64,000 nucleotides of DNA from SZUA-35 sp963781035 (GTDB lineage Bacteria; Actinomycetota; Acidimicrobiia; Acidimicrobiales; SZUA-35), in contig CAWAEN010000007.1 of the NCBI GenBank assembly GCA_963781035.1, forward strand, positions 620,001-684,000. Reading direction: 5' to 3'. Of this stretch, positions 43,901 to 51,329 are shown in pieces. Position 1 is the stretch's first letter, and every line of letters starts with the position of its first letter. Position numbers and translations under genes: made by a program. Under the pieces are notes generated by a model. That model ran no database searches. It saw only the letters and a list, made by a program, of their open reading frames with translations, and was not told the DNA's origin.

Positions 43901-44535
43901 GACGTCGCCCGATCGCCACGTCGGGCGGCTGCATGGCGGCCGACACCAGGCACGAATCGGCCGACCGTGGCGGCGTAGTCGCGGTAGTGCTGGCCGTGAA
44001 GTTCGTGGAGGTGGGGTTCTTCGACGTATCGGACCTGAAGCTCGATCGCCAGCACCAACAACACCACAGCAGAAACCGCGATGACGTTGGGAACCAGCAG
44101 CCCGAACCCGACAGCGGTCAGAATCATCGCGGAGAAGATCGGGTTGCGGACAATGGCGAACACGCCACCGGTGACAAGCCCAGTTGATTCGGACTTGTCG
44201 ATCCCGATCCTCCATTCGCTGCCCATGGCGACTTGGGCCAGGAACGTCACCAGGATCCCGGCGACGGCGATGACCAGACCGATGATGCGGACCACGTCGC
44301 CGTCGACGAGCATCCGGAGATCTGCGATCGCTGCGATGGGGGCGGCCACACCGGCCACGAGAGCAGTGACGAGGATCCATCCGGCGACGGTTTCGATGGC
44401 ACTGGCCCCGGTGGTGAGGCCACCGGCCCGGATCCCGGAGTCTCCGGTCGCCCGTTTCTGGAGTATCGACCGGATCACGAAAATCACCAGGAACCACACG
44501 ACAAACAGCCCGAGTGCGACGACGTTCATCACCAT
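43897..44535 (-). CDS. ICMT/NnrU-like isoprenylcysteine carboxyl methyltransferase-family membrane protein
   Basis: A 212-residue membrane protein with five or so hydrophobic helices and the family's SAM-binding C-terminal end: STGLVTGGVFAIVRNPIFSA, LLVLAIELQVRYVEEPHLHE and GQHYRDYAATVGRFVPGVGR. Members are frequently co-located with metal-efflux genes. ATG at 44535 follows GAGG at 7 nt and overlaps the CDF stop. It overlaps the next gene by 4 nt. Confidence 0.78.
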   Translation of the reverse strand: MVMNVVALGLFVVWFLVIFVIRSILQKRATGDSGIRAGGLTTGASAIETVAGWILVTALVAGVAAPIAAIADLRMLVDGDVVRIIGLVIAVAGILVTFLAQVAMGSEWRIGIDKSESTGLVTGGVFAIVRNPIFSAMILTAVGFGLLVPNVIAVSAVVLLVLAIELQVRYVEEPHLHELHGQHYRDYAATVGRFVPGVGRHAAARRGDRATS

Positions 44536-45455
44536 GTCATCGCCTCGCATCCATCGTGGGAGTCGGGCTCAACTTGGAAGGTGCCGTGTGTGATCCCATA
44601 GGACTGCTCCAACAGGTCGCGGGCTTGGTCGAGCACGCCATGGCTGTCGGCGTCGATGCTGATCATGAGGTGAGCCGACGCGGCGTCCATCTCCGACGTG
44701 AGAGTCCAGACGTGCAGGTCGTGGACGTCGATCACGCCGTCGATGTTGGTGAGTTCGCCCGCCAATGCGTCGAGGTCGAACCCCTCCGGTGCGGCCTGCA
44801 ACAAGATCCGCACCGACCGCTTTCCGAGACGCCATGTCCTCGGCAGGATCCACAAGCCGATCCCAGCGCCGATCACGGGGTCGACCCAACCCCATCCGAA
44901 CACCTCCAACAACACCGCAGCGATGATCACCCCGACCGACCCAACCGTGTCGGCCAACACCTCGAGGTAAGCCCCCTCGACGTTCAACGACTCCTTTGAG
45001 CCTTCACGCAGAAGAGCGAAGGCGACCAGGTTCGCAGCCAAACCAGCCACCGCCACCAAAAGCATCGGTATGCCCAGGACCTCGGGTTCGTCCGCCAGCC
45101 GGCGGGCCGCCTCGATCAGGACCCAGATCGCCACACCGAACAACAACAACGCGTTGACGAACGCCGCGAGGATCTCGAGGCGGTACAGCCCGAAGGTGTG
45201 CGACGACCGAGCAGTCGTCTGCCGGTCGGCGAATCGTGATGCCAACTGGATCGCGGCCAACGCCATCCCGATACCGATCACATCGGTCAACATGTGACCC
45301 GCGTCGGACAACAAGGCCAACGAATTCGTCACGAACCCGGCCACTGCCTCGACCACGAAGAACACGAAGATCACCACGAACGCTGCGGTCAGTCGGCCCT
45401 GATGTCGCTCACCAGCCCGCGCCAACCCGGCGCCATGATCGTGATCCCCACCCAT
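44529..45455 (-). CDS. Cation diffusion facilitator (CzcD-like Zn/Cd/Co transporter)
   Basis: A 308-residue CDF protein: six hydrophobic segments, transport-site motifs LALLSDAGHMLTDVIGIG and AYLEVLADTVGSVGVIIAAV (HxxxD and DxxxD), and a cytoplasmic C-terminal domain (GVIDVHDLHVWTLTSEMDAA) that binds further metal. It exchanges metal for protons to export Zn, Cd or Co. It follows ArsR with an overlapping TGATG. A His-containing N-terminus (GGDHDHGAG) precedes helix I. Confidence 0.88.
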   Translation of the reverse strand: MGGDHDHGAGLARAGERHQGRLTAAFVVIFVFFVVEAVAGFVTNSLALLSDAGHMLTDVIGIGMALAAIQLASRFADRQTTARSSHTFGLYRLEILAAFVNALLLFGVAIWVLIEAARRLADEPEVLGIPMLLVAVAGLAANLVAFALLREGSKESLNVEGAYLEVLADTVGSVGVIIAAVLLEVFGWGWVDPVIGAGIGLWILPRTWRLGKRSVRILLQAAPEGFDLDALAGELTNIDGVIDVHDLHVWTLTSEMDAASAHLMISIDADSHGVLDQARDLLEQSYGITHGTFQVEPDSHDGCEAMTW

Positions 45456-45841
45456 CAGTCATCACCGCCACGATGCGACACGTGCTCCCGGGACAGGTCC
45501 AACAGCATTCGGACATGCCCATCGTCGAGCCGGTAGAAGATATTGCGGCCATCGCGCCGATTCCGGACAACCCCGGCGTTGCGCAGCAGCCGCATCGCCT
45601 GTGACACCTTGGTGTCCGACGTCTCGACCACCTCGGCGATATCGCACACGCACAACTCGCCAGCTTCCAGGAGCGCAAACAGGATCCGCACCCGAGTTGG
45701 ATCCCCGAGCAGCCGGAACATCTCCGCCAAATCACCGGCGACCTCGACATCGATCAACGACGCCGCAACCGACTCAACACGCGCCGCATCAGCACTTCGG
45801 GTCGCGCACCCATCCAACCCCGACACCTTCGATACCTGCAT
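45455..45841 (-). CDS. ArsR/SmtB-family metalloregulator
   Basis: A 128-residue protein with the winged HTH LGDPTRVRILFALLEAGELC, VCDIAEVVETSDTKVSQAMR and LLRNAGVVRNRRDGRNIFYR. The ELCVCD motif in alpha-3 (two cysteines) is the metal-binding site of CadC/SmtB-like repressors, and a further Cys is near the N-terminus. Metal binding would release the operator at 45831-45856 and induce the efflux operon. It is the first gene of the operon, overlapping the CDF start. Confidence 0.87.
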   Translation of the reverse strand: MQVSKVSGLDGCATRSADAARVESVAASLIDVEVAGDLAEMFRLLGDPTRVRILFALLEAGELCVCDIAEVVETSDTKVSQAMRLLRNAGVVRNRRDGRNIFYRLDDGHVRMLLDLSREHVSHRGGDD

Positions 45842-45856
45842 ACATACGAAGGTATC
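45831..45856. promoter_or_regulatory. ArsR operator overlapping the start of the metal operon
   Basis: GATACCT (45831-45837) and AGGTATC (45850-45856) form a perfect 7-bp inverted repeat with a 12-bp spacer, overlapping the ArsR start codon at 45841. This is the usual 7-2-7-like or 12-spacing layout for ArsR/SmtB sites. Confidence 0.75.
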
Positions 45857-46016
45857 AACATGTAGGCTCCCGAGGCAAGAGTCGCCGTACCCATTTCCCT
45901 TTACGAGCTGTCAGCGATCAACGAGTTCGTCGACACACTCGGAAACCCCACCGGGAGAAGCATCGCTGCTTCGTGAACACGAAGCTTGGCCAACGCGTGG
46001 CGCAGCTCGATCGCGG

Positions 46017-46508
46017 TCAGTCGACGGTTGCGTCGCTCGCCAATCGGAATTGAGCATGCTCGCAGAGATTGCCGGCCACCTTGGCGAATCCGTCAGCAAG
46101 CGCCTGCGTCTCCGCAGGGCCGAGATGGTCGAACAACACCCGCTGCACATCCTCGACGTGGGACGGAGCGACGGCCTCCAACCAGCGAATGCCTTCGTCG
46201 GTGAGCGAAGCGTTCTTCGCCCTGCCGTCATCAGCATCGGCCTCGATGCACACGAGGCCCCGCTCGGTCAACGTCTTCATCCGGTGAGTGAGCCGGCTCT
46301 GAGAAACATTGGCCATGTCGGCGAGTTCGGAGAGTCGGAGCGTGCGGTCGGGGGCGTCGGAAAGAGTGAAGAGAATCGAGTAGTGGACGACGAGCAGTCC
46401 ATGCTCCTTGAGGGTGCGCTCGATCTCGGGAATGCCGCGGTTGATGAAGACGAGAAGGCCCTTCCAGGCTCGCTGCTGCGTCTCATCGAGCCACGGTGGT
46501 TCGCTCAT
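46017..46508 (-). CDS. MarR-family regulator, divergent from the pirin operon
   Basis: A 163-residue winged-HTH protein: LSELADMANVSQSRLTHRMK is the recognition region, followed by the wing EADADDGRAKNASLTDEG. The start ATG at 46508 is chosen over the 46544 frame start because it gives normal MarR length. It is divergent from the pirin gene, with three TTGA-N4-TCAA boxes in between. It probably represses both and responds to a quinone, phenol or oxidant. Confidence 0.83.
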   Translation of the reverse strand: MSEPPWLDETQQRAWKGLLVFINRGIPEIERTLKEHGLLVVHYSILFTLSDAPDRTLRLSELADMANVSQSRLTHRMKTLTERGLVCIEADADDGRAKNASLTDEGIRWLEAVAPSHVEDVQRVLFDHLGPAETQALADGFAKVAGNLCEHAQFRLASDATVD

Positions 46509-46525
46509 GAGATCGACGTTAGTGC

Positions 46526-46584
46526 TTGACACGTCAACTGTCACGGAATAACTTGACTCATCAACAAGTTATTTGACGTATCAA
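46526..46584. promoter_or_regulatory. Three MarR-type boxes in a divergent promoter
   Basis: TTGACACGTCAA (46526-46537), TTGACTCATCAA (46553-46564) and TTGACGTATCAA (46573-46584) are three copies of TTGA-N4-TCAA, spaced 27 and 20 bp. In addition AATAACTTG and CAAGTTATT form a 9-bp inverted repeat around the second box. The region is AT-rich, as expected for a divergent promoter. Confidence 0.75.
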
Positions 46585-46604
46585 GCACTATTCGAAGCCG
46601 AGTG

Positions 46605-47540
46605 ATGAGACCTCCGATGACAACACCAACCACAACCGAGAGCACAACCACGAACAAGCCGGCTCGACCCCTCACAAGGATCGTCCCGGCTGCGAGCACG
46701 ATCGAAGGAGGCGGATTCGAGGTGTATCGGCCGTTTCCGGGCTCAGTGATCGATTGGCTCGACCCATTCCTTTTGCTCGACGAAATGGCGCCGAACTCTC
46801 AACAACCGGGCGAAGCGATCGGCGCGCCGCCCCATCCCCACCGAGGGTTCGAGACCGTCACCTACGTTCTCCAGGGAGAGGTCGAGCACCGCGACTCGGC
46901 CGGCAACCACGGCGTGATCGGGCCCGGTGACGTCCAGTGGATGACCGCGGGCGACGGCATCATCCACTCCGAGATGCCGAGCGCCCGCCTCCAAACCGAG
47001 GGTGGAGTCCTTCATGGTCTCCAGCTCTGGGTCAATCTCCCGGCATCACTGCGTCGGACCACGCCGAAGTACCAGGGCCTCCCGGCCGACCAGATTGCCT
47101 CAGTTGACGGCGACGGCTGGAAGGCCGAGGTGGTCGCCGGGTCGATGTTCGGCGTTCGCGGTCCGGCCGCCACTCACACACCTGTCGGATACGCCCGGGT
47201 CACCGTTCAACCCGGTTCGACCCTACGAATCCAAACACCCGACAGACACACCGCCCTCGTCTACGCGTTCGGCGGTGTCGGCGTCGTTGGCGACGAGGCT
47301 CAGCGCCTCGAGGCCCATCACCTCGCAGTGTTCGATCGGACAGGCGGTGACATCGCCCTCGCCGTGCCGGCCGACGAACCAACCGCGCTCGACTGCATCG
47401 TTCTCACCGGCGAACCCATCAATGAACCGATGGCCCGGTACGGACCGTTCGTCATGAATACAACCGGTGAACTCGAGGAAGCAATCAGCGACTTCAACGC
47501 CGGGCTCATGGGCTCGATCCCCGCCACGGGAACCACCTGA
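46605..47540 (+). CDS. Pirin-family protein
   Basis: A 311-residue bicupin. The N-terminal cupin has the pirin metal site PPHPHRGFETVTYVLQGEVE with the histidines of GAPPHPHRGF and the next Glu/His in EVEHRDSAGN, and the pirin signature GPGDVQWMTAGDGIIHSEMP. Pirins have quercetinase-like dioxygenase or redox-sensing roles. The start could be GTG 46602, ATG 46605 or ATG 46617. It heads a three-gene operon with an FMN reductase and YceI, driven from the MarR-box promoter. Confidence 0.85.
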   Translation: MRPPMTTPTTTESTTTNKPARPLTRIVPAASTIEGGGFEVYRPFPGSVIDWLDPFLLLDEMAPNSQQPGEAIGAPPHPHRGFETVTYVLQGEVEHRDSAGNHGVIGPGDVQWMTAGDGIIHSEMPSARLQTEGGVLHGLQLWVNLPASLRRTTPKYQGLPADQIASVDGDGWKAEVVAGSMFGVRGPAATHTPVGYARVTVQPGSTLRIQTPDRHTALVYAFGGVGVVGDEAQRLEAHHLAVFDRTGGDIALAVPADEPTALDCIVLTGEPINEPMARYGPFVMNTTGELEEAISDFNAGLMGSIPATGTT

Positions 47541-47618
47541 CCCCTTCGCCTTGCCAGAAACCAACCGAACACCACCAAACCGAACAGAACCCAATCCGCA
47601 GAAAGTTGTACCCGAATC

Positions 47619-48182
47619 ATGAAGATCCTCGCCTTCGCTGCCACCACCAGCAAAGAATCCATCAACAAGCAGCTCACGGGGTATGCGACCCGACTCCTCG
47701 AGGACGGACTCGTTCCGGACGTGATCGTGAAGACCATCGACCTCAACGACTACGAGATGCCGATCTACAGCATCGACCGTCAGAACGACACCGGCATTCC
47801 GCAGCTCGCACACGACTTCTTCGACGAGGTCGGCCAAGCCGACGCTGTGCTGATCTCGTTCGCTGAGCACAACGGCTTCTACACAGCGGCCTACAAGAAC
47901 CTCTTCGATTGGGCCTCCCGCATCGACATGCGGGTCTACCAGGACAAGCCGACCATCATGCTCGCCACGTCGCCCGGCCCGGGCGGAGGCGGCAACGCTC
48001 TGCAGACAGCAGTCAGCTCTGCCCCGTTCTTCGGCAACGACGTCAGGGCCAGCCTTTCGATCCCGAACTTCTACGAGAACTTCGACACGACGAGCAACTC
48101 CCTGACCAACAGCGAGCTCGACACCCAGCTCAAGGCTGCGCTCGCCACTCTCTCGACCAACGCAGAACGGAAAGCAGCATGA
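47619..48182 (+). CDS. NADPH-dependent FMN reductase / quinone reductase
   Basis: A 187-residue flavodoxin-like protein: MKILAFAATTSKESINKQLT is the phosphate-binding first loop, ADAVLISFAEHNGFYTAAYK NLFDW the FMN-binding loop and KPTIMLATSPGPGGGGNALQ a later active-site loop. Relatives (ChrR/ArsH-like) use NADPH to reduce quinones or metals. It is 78 bp downstream of pirin and overlaps YceI (ATGA), in the MarR-controlled redox operon. Confidence 0.83.
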   Translation: MKILAFAATTSKESINKQLTGYATRLLEDGLVPDVIVKTIDLNDYEMPIYSIDRQNDTGIPQLAHDFFDEVGQADAVLISFAEHNGFYTAAYKNLFDWASRIDMRVYQDKPTIMLATSPGPGGGGNALQTAVSSAPFFGNDVRASLSIPNFYENFDTTSNSLTNSELDTQLKAALATLSTNAERKAA

Positions 48183-48716
48183 CCACCAAACTCAACCACA
48201 CCGAAGCACAACTCCCCACCGGCACCTGGAACCTCGACCAGGCACAGACGACGGTCACCGTGACTGCGAAGAAGATGAGCTTCATCACCGTGCCCGCGAC
48301 CCTGACCGTGTCAGCCGGAACCATCGAGATCGACCACGACCACAATATCGTCAACGTCGAGATCATCGCCGATGCAGCCTCCTACACGAGCAGCAACGAC
48401 AAACGCGACACACACGTCCGAAGCAACGACTTCCTCGACGTCGACAACCATCCGACGATCACGTTCCACTCCGGCAAGGTCACCGTCACACCGGACGGGT
48501 ACCACGCCAACGGTTCGGTCACGCTGAAGGGTCAGAGTTCTCCCATCGAGGTCGCAATCGACGACGTCGAGTTCGATTCTCGAACTGGGTCCTTCTCCGC
48601 TGTCCGCCGCGATCGACCGCAACACTCTGGGTGTGAACAAGCTCCCATCGTTCATCGTCGGCCGCACGCTTGTCCTGAATGTCGCTGCCGAGGCGACGCT
48701 GGACAACCAGAAATGA
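48179..48716 (+). pseudogene. YceI-family lipid-binding protein with one C-terminal frameshift
   Basis: The ATG at 48179 overlaps the reductase stop. The frame reads GTWNLDQAQTTVTVTAKKMS, DVDNHPTITFHSGKVTVTPD and VDFDSRT-like strands of the YceI beta barrel up to GSFSA; then the last strands (IDRNTLGVNKLPSFIVGRTL up to NVAAEATLDNQK) are one base out, ending at 48716. The joined protein is about 178 residues, normal for YceI. These proteins bind isoprenoids such as ubiquinone-like lipids, fitting the quinone theme of the operon. The indel is at about 48600. Confidence 0.78.
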
Positions 48717-48847
48717 CGCCGTAAGTCCGTAGCGGTCGCAAAAGCTTCGGGCTGTACTTCGTCGTCAACGTCACAGCTGCACTCCGCGTGTACCGACGGG
48801 TGGAACAGCCCGAACTCGTCGCGTTGTGGGCGGATTCGAGCTGAAAC

Positions 48848-48865
48848 GTGTCGGAGGGGCGACAC
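48848..48865. repeat. Dispersed repeat, minimal copy E
   Basis: GTGTCG, GAGGGG and CGACAC follow one another, so the two outer arms of copy F are joined directly with a 6-nt loop. It looks like an internal deletion product of the longer element. It lies 78 bp from the vapC stop. The rest of the 48717-48942 gap holds nothing recognisable. Confidence 0.65.
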
Positions 48866-48942
48866 ATGCGATAACTCCACGAGCGGAGAGCGAGTGGATC
48901 TCGGTCCACTAGCAGAGGATCAGCCGCCTGATCGCCGCAGGA

Positions 48943-49335
48943 TCATCGCGGTGCCACGACAACAACACCATTTGCTACGGCCGCCTCAGCAAGACGGTCG
49001 TCGTAGGTCACGATGCCATCAAGTTCATCTCCGAGATCGAGCGCAGCAGCGAGATGTACTGCGTCAAGCGACCGCAGCCCAACTGGGTCAAGGCGGCCAG
49101 CAACCTCGAAGATCGCAGGCGTCACCTCGGTGAGCACCAAAGAATCCAGCACAGCCCGCGCCCTCAGCGCCCGGTCCGGGACGACCCTGCGAACAGCCCT
49201 CATCAACTCGGTCCGAACCAGATCGCAGGTCACCAACTCGACGCCCGCCGCCGCCGACCAACTCCGCAGAGCCTCAGTCTCAGACTCAGCAACTACCAAC
49301 TTCCCCAAGGCCGAGGTCTCGACATAGAACGCCAC
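48943..49335 (-). CDS. vapC: VapC-like PIN protein with first catalytic Asp changed to Glu
   Basis: A 130-residue protein 70-80% similar by eye to the VapC at 24650. It keeps the later acidic residues (LVRTELMRAV, LRSLDAVHLAAAL, TYDDRLAEAA), but the first reads MAFYVETSALGKLVVAES: Asp6 is replaced by Glu (codon GAG). In PIN nucleases this Asp binds the metal ions, so activity is probably reduced or lost. It is paired with a shortened antitoxin. Toxicity would otherwise be dangerous given that defect. Confidence 0.8.
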   Translation of the reverse strand: MAFYVETSALGKLVVAESETEALRSWSAAAGVELVTCDLVRTELMRAVRRVVPDRALRARAVLDSLVLTEVTPAIFEVAGRLDPVGLRSLDAVHLAAALDLGDELDGIVTYDDRLAEAAVANGVVVVAPR

Positions 49336-49336
49336 C

Positions 49337-49465
49337 TCAATACCGCTCGCTATCTCGCATCTCCGCCAATGTCCCCGACATGTCAGGGCCCGGATCGGGA
49401 GGGGCCAGATCGCTCAGGTTGCTTCGGGGTGGCCGCGGATACGCTCGAATACCTACTTCAGACAT
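49337..49465 (-). CDS. vapB: VapB-like antitoxin lacking its DNA-binding domain
   Basis: A 42-residue protein that begins MSEVGIRA exactly like the VapB at 25044, then jumps to YPRPPRSNLSDLAPPDPGPD and MSGTLAEMRDSERY, the C-terminal toxin-binding tail. About 45 residues, including the Phd/YefM DNA-binding domain (AAAGETVTITDRGR region), are deleted in frame. It could still bind VapC but not the operator. The operator upstream is unchanged. Confidence 0.75.
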   Translation of the reverse strand: MSEVGIRAYPRPPRSNLSDLAPPDPGPDMSGTLAEMRDSERY

Positions 49466-49484
49466 GTGCTTCAATGTAGCACAT
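49464..49484 (-). promoter_or_regulatory. vapBC operator, identical to that at 25306
   Basis: Arms ATGTGC (49464-49469) and GCACAT (49479-49484) with the same nine bases between them as at 25306-25326. Since the local antitoxin has lost its DNA-binding domain, this site may be bound by the VapB of the 25-kb locus. Confidence 0.65.
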
Positions 49485-49521
49485 GAGGCGAGCGCTCTCC
49501 GGCAGCATCCGAAAACGAAAG

Positions 49522-49550
49522 AACCCCCACCCGAAGAGCGGGGGGTCGTT
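49522..49550. terminator. Strong GC hairpin, possible bidirectional terminator
   Basis: AACCCCC (49522-49528) and GGGGGGT (49540-49546) pair around ACCCGAAGAGC. The flanks are A-rich on the left (GAAAACGAAAG) and contain TCGTT on the right. It lies next to repeat end I (GTGCCGGAGGGGGG, 49554). It could be a terminator or part of the repeat. Confidence 0.4.
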
Positions 49551-49553
49551 CGG

Positions 49554-49684
49554 GTGCCGGAGGGGGGACTCGAAGGAAGGACCCACCACCAACGCCGACC
49601 GGCACCAAGCGGCAAACCCCGGAAACAAGGAGTTTCCCCGACTCGCAAGAATCCGACTCTTCAGCAGCGGCACGGTGGTGCCGT
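49554..49684. repeat. Dispersed repeat, copy I (GTGCCGGAGGGGGGACTCGAA)
   Basis: GTGCCGGAGGGGGGACTCGA (from 49554) corresponds to the left half of copies F and G. The following GACCCACCACC and GGCACCAAGCGGC resemble GCCCACATC and GGCACCCAGCGGC of copy G. It ends beside a broken enoyl-CoA hydratase gene. Confidence 0.55.
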
Positions 49685-49960
49685 CTTCCACCACGCGTTT
49701 GCACAGGCCGATGTCACCCCAAAGTATGCGGACGCACCCATGACCCGTATGTCGCACCACATCGCGAGCTCCATCCCGCCCGCAACCGCCGGGCCCTCGA
49801 TGGCGGCCACGACCGGTTTCGACAGCTCCATCCGCGTGGGACCAAGGCTGCCACGCTGTGCTGGCGCCGAACCGATCGGAAAGTCGCGTCGCCAACTACT
49901 GCCCGATCCTCGAACTCCGCGACTGACAGCGGGCGCCTGCGCCGTCATCCAGGTTCGGAC
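49685..49960 (-). pseudogene. Enoyl-CoA hydratase/isomerase fragment
   Basis: The minus strand encodes MELSKPVVAAIEGPAVAGGM and ELAMWCDIRVMGASAYFGV, the oxyanion-hole region of the crotonase fold, and then, with frame changes, VVEDGTTVPLLKSRIL. The N-terminal quarter and the C-terminal half of the about 260-residue protein are missing. The break coincides with repeat copy I. Confidence 0.65.
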
Positions 49961-49996
49961 GACGTCAGACGACGCAACCCGATCAGACGATGTCGA

Positions 49997-50596
49997 TCAG
50001 GCGGTTTGCAACGAGAGTTCGGTCAACGTGGCCGATGCGATCAACGGATCGAACGCCGCTCGCGCGTCTTCGAGGCTGATGAACTCGTCCTCCGGGATCT
50101 CGCGGATGGTCGATGTCGGAGCGCCATACACGCGCTCGCCCATCATCCGGCCCTGCTCGTCGTACGGCCACATCATGCAGAGCCACACCGATTCGATGTA
50201 CTTCGCATCCGGGCTGCTGACCTCGTGTCCGCGGGCGGCTGCGGTGGCACCGGTCATGTAGATGTTGTAGAGCGCCTCGGAACCGAAACCCCAGTCCGAC
50301 ACTGAGATGCTCTCGTGTTCGAGCAGCATCACGGTCGTCTCGGTGTCGGACAAGCTCTGGTAGAAGCCCTTGACGGCTTCCTCTCCGTCGAGTTCGATCG
50401 TGCCCTCTGGTGTGGCCAGCCGGTAGAACGGCTGCTCCACGGTCATCTCGGGCACGAAGATCTCGTGGTAGCGCCCGCTGACTTCGAGCATCGCGTGGAG
50501 GCGGTAGTTCTCCAGGATGCGTCGGTGCAGCGGGTTGGTGGTCGTCTCGAGCAGCGTGTCTGCAGCGAGCGTCAGCAGTCGGATGTCGGCCTTCAT
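49997..50596 (-). CDS. SnoaL/NTF2-like protein
   Basis: A 199-residue cystatin/NTF2-fold protein: NPLHRRILENYRLHAMLEVS at the start, EQPFYRLATPEGTIELDGEE and VKGFYQSLSDTETTVMLLEH in the middle, then a C-terminal sheet (AKYIESVWLCMMWPYDEQGR). Relatives are isomerases or cyclases of polyketide/steroid-like substrates or accessory proteins in such operons. The ATG at 50596 has AAGGAG 10 nt upstream. It is 71 bp downstream of the VOC gene, divergent from the acyl-CoA ligase. Confidence 0.78.
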   Translation of the reverse strand: MKADIRLLTLAADTLLETTTNPLHRRILENYRLHAMLEVSGRYHEIFVPEMTVEQPFYRLATPEGTIELDGEEAVKGFYQSLSDTETTVMLLEHESISVSDWGFGSEALYNIYMTGATAAARGHEVSSPDAKYIESVWLCMMWPYDEQGRMMGERVYGAPTSTIREIPEDEFISLEDARAAFDPLIASATLTELSLQTA

Positions 50597-50667
50597 CGTG
50601 GGTTCTCCTTGTGGTGGGAATCGTTGCTGTGTAGATCGTTGCTGTGTGGATCGTGCGGTAGCGGCGG

Positions 50668-51186
50668 TCATCGCACCGGGTTGCTTCCGTCCCAGCCGGA
50701 CGCCGCGTCGCGGATCATCGCGAAGATCTGTTTCAAGTCGGGCGTGAGGTCCGCGACTTCCATCACTGGTTGGCCGTCGTCGCCGCCCTCGAAGTACGAG
50801 AAGCGCGTGCCGCCGTTTGCCATCACTCCTTCGGCCAGCAACGTCGCGCCGTCGTCGGCGAATCGCTGCATGTCGGTGTCGAAGTTCTCGCTCCACACCG
50901 AGACGTGCTGCAGTCCCGGGCCGTGCTGGTTGAGGAAGTCGAGATACGGCGACGGGGCGTCGTTGTGCTGCTCGATGAGTTCGATCTGCATGTCGCCGGA
51001 GTTGGCCAGTGCGATACTCACGTCCACGTCGGACAGCTCACCGCGATAGCGAAAGCTCTCCATCTCGACGTGGTCCATCCGGAAGAACGGTCCGATCCGG
51101 AGCGTCTGCGTCCAGTACTCGAGCGCCTCGTCGAGCGACGACACGATGATGCCGTTCTGCCTGATCGGTCCGAACAGATTGCTCAT
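50668..51186 (-). CDS. VOC (glyoxalase/dioxygenase-like) superfamily protein
   Basis: A 172-residue protein with vicinal-oxygen-chelate repeats: IRQNGIIVSSLDEALEYWTQ at the start, DMQIELIEQHNDAPSPYLDF (strand with metal Glu) and GLQHVSVWSENFDTDMQRFA (second module with His). The end VMEVADLTPDLKQIFAMIRD is a helix. VOC enzymes use a divalent metal for isomerisation, epimerisation or ring cleavage. ATG at 51186; it leads the SnoaL gene on the minus strand from the divergent promoter at 51244. Confidence 0.82.
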   Translation of the reverse strand: MSNLFGPIRQNGIIVSSLDEALEYWTQTLRIGPFFRMDHVEMESFRYRGELSDVDVSIALANSGDMQIELIEQHNDAPSPYLDFLNQHGPGLQHVSVWSENFDTDMQRFADDGATLLAEGVMANGGTRFSYFEGGDDGQPVMEVADLTPDLKQIFAMIRDAASGWDGSNPVR

Positions 51187-51243
51187 GTGGTTCCCCGTTT
51201 CGCACGGCAGCTGCCCCATCGGCATTGCCCCCAGAGGTGAATT

Positions 51244-51258
51244 GTCATACAATATGAC
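51244..51258. promoter_or_regulatory. Operator in the divergent ligase/VOC promoter
   Basis: GTCATA (51244-51249) and TATGAC (51253-51258) are perfect 6-bp arms separated by CAA, in an AT-rich block between the VOC gene and the acyl-CoA ligase gene. No regulator gene is adjacent. Confidence 0.55.
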
Positions 51259-51329
51259 CGACAAGTCAAATGTTGCTTCGGTCGCACGGGTTCGATCCGC
51301 AGAGCGACGGGCGAAAGAGGGGGACATCA

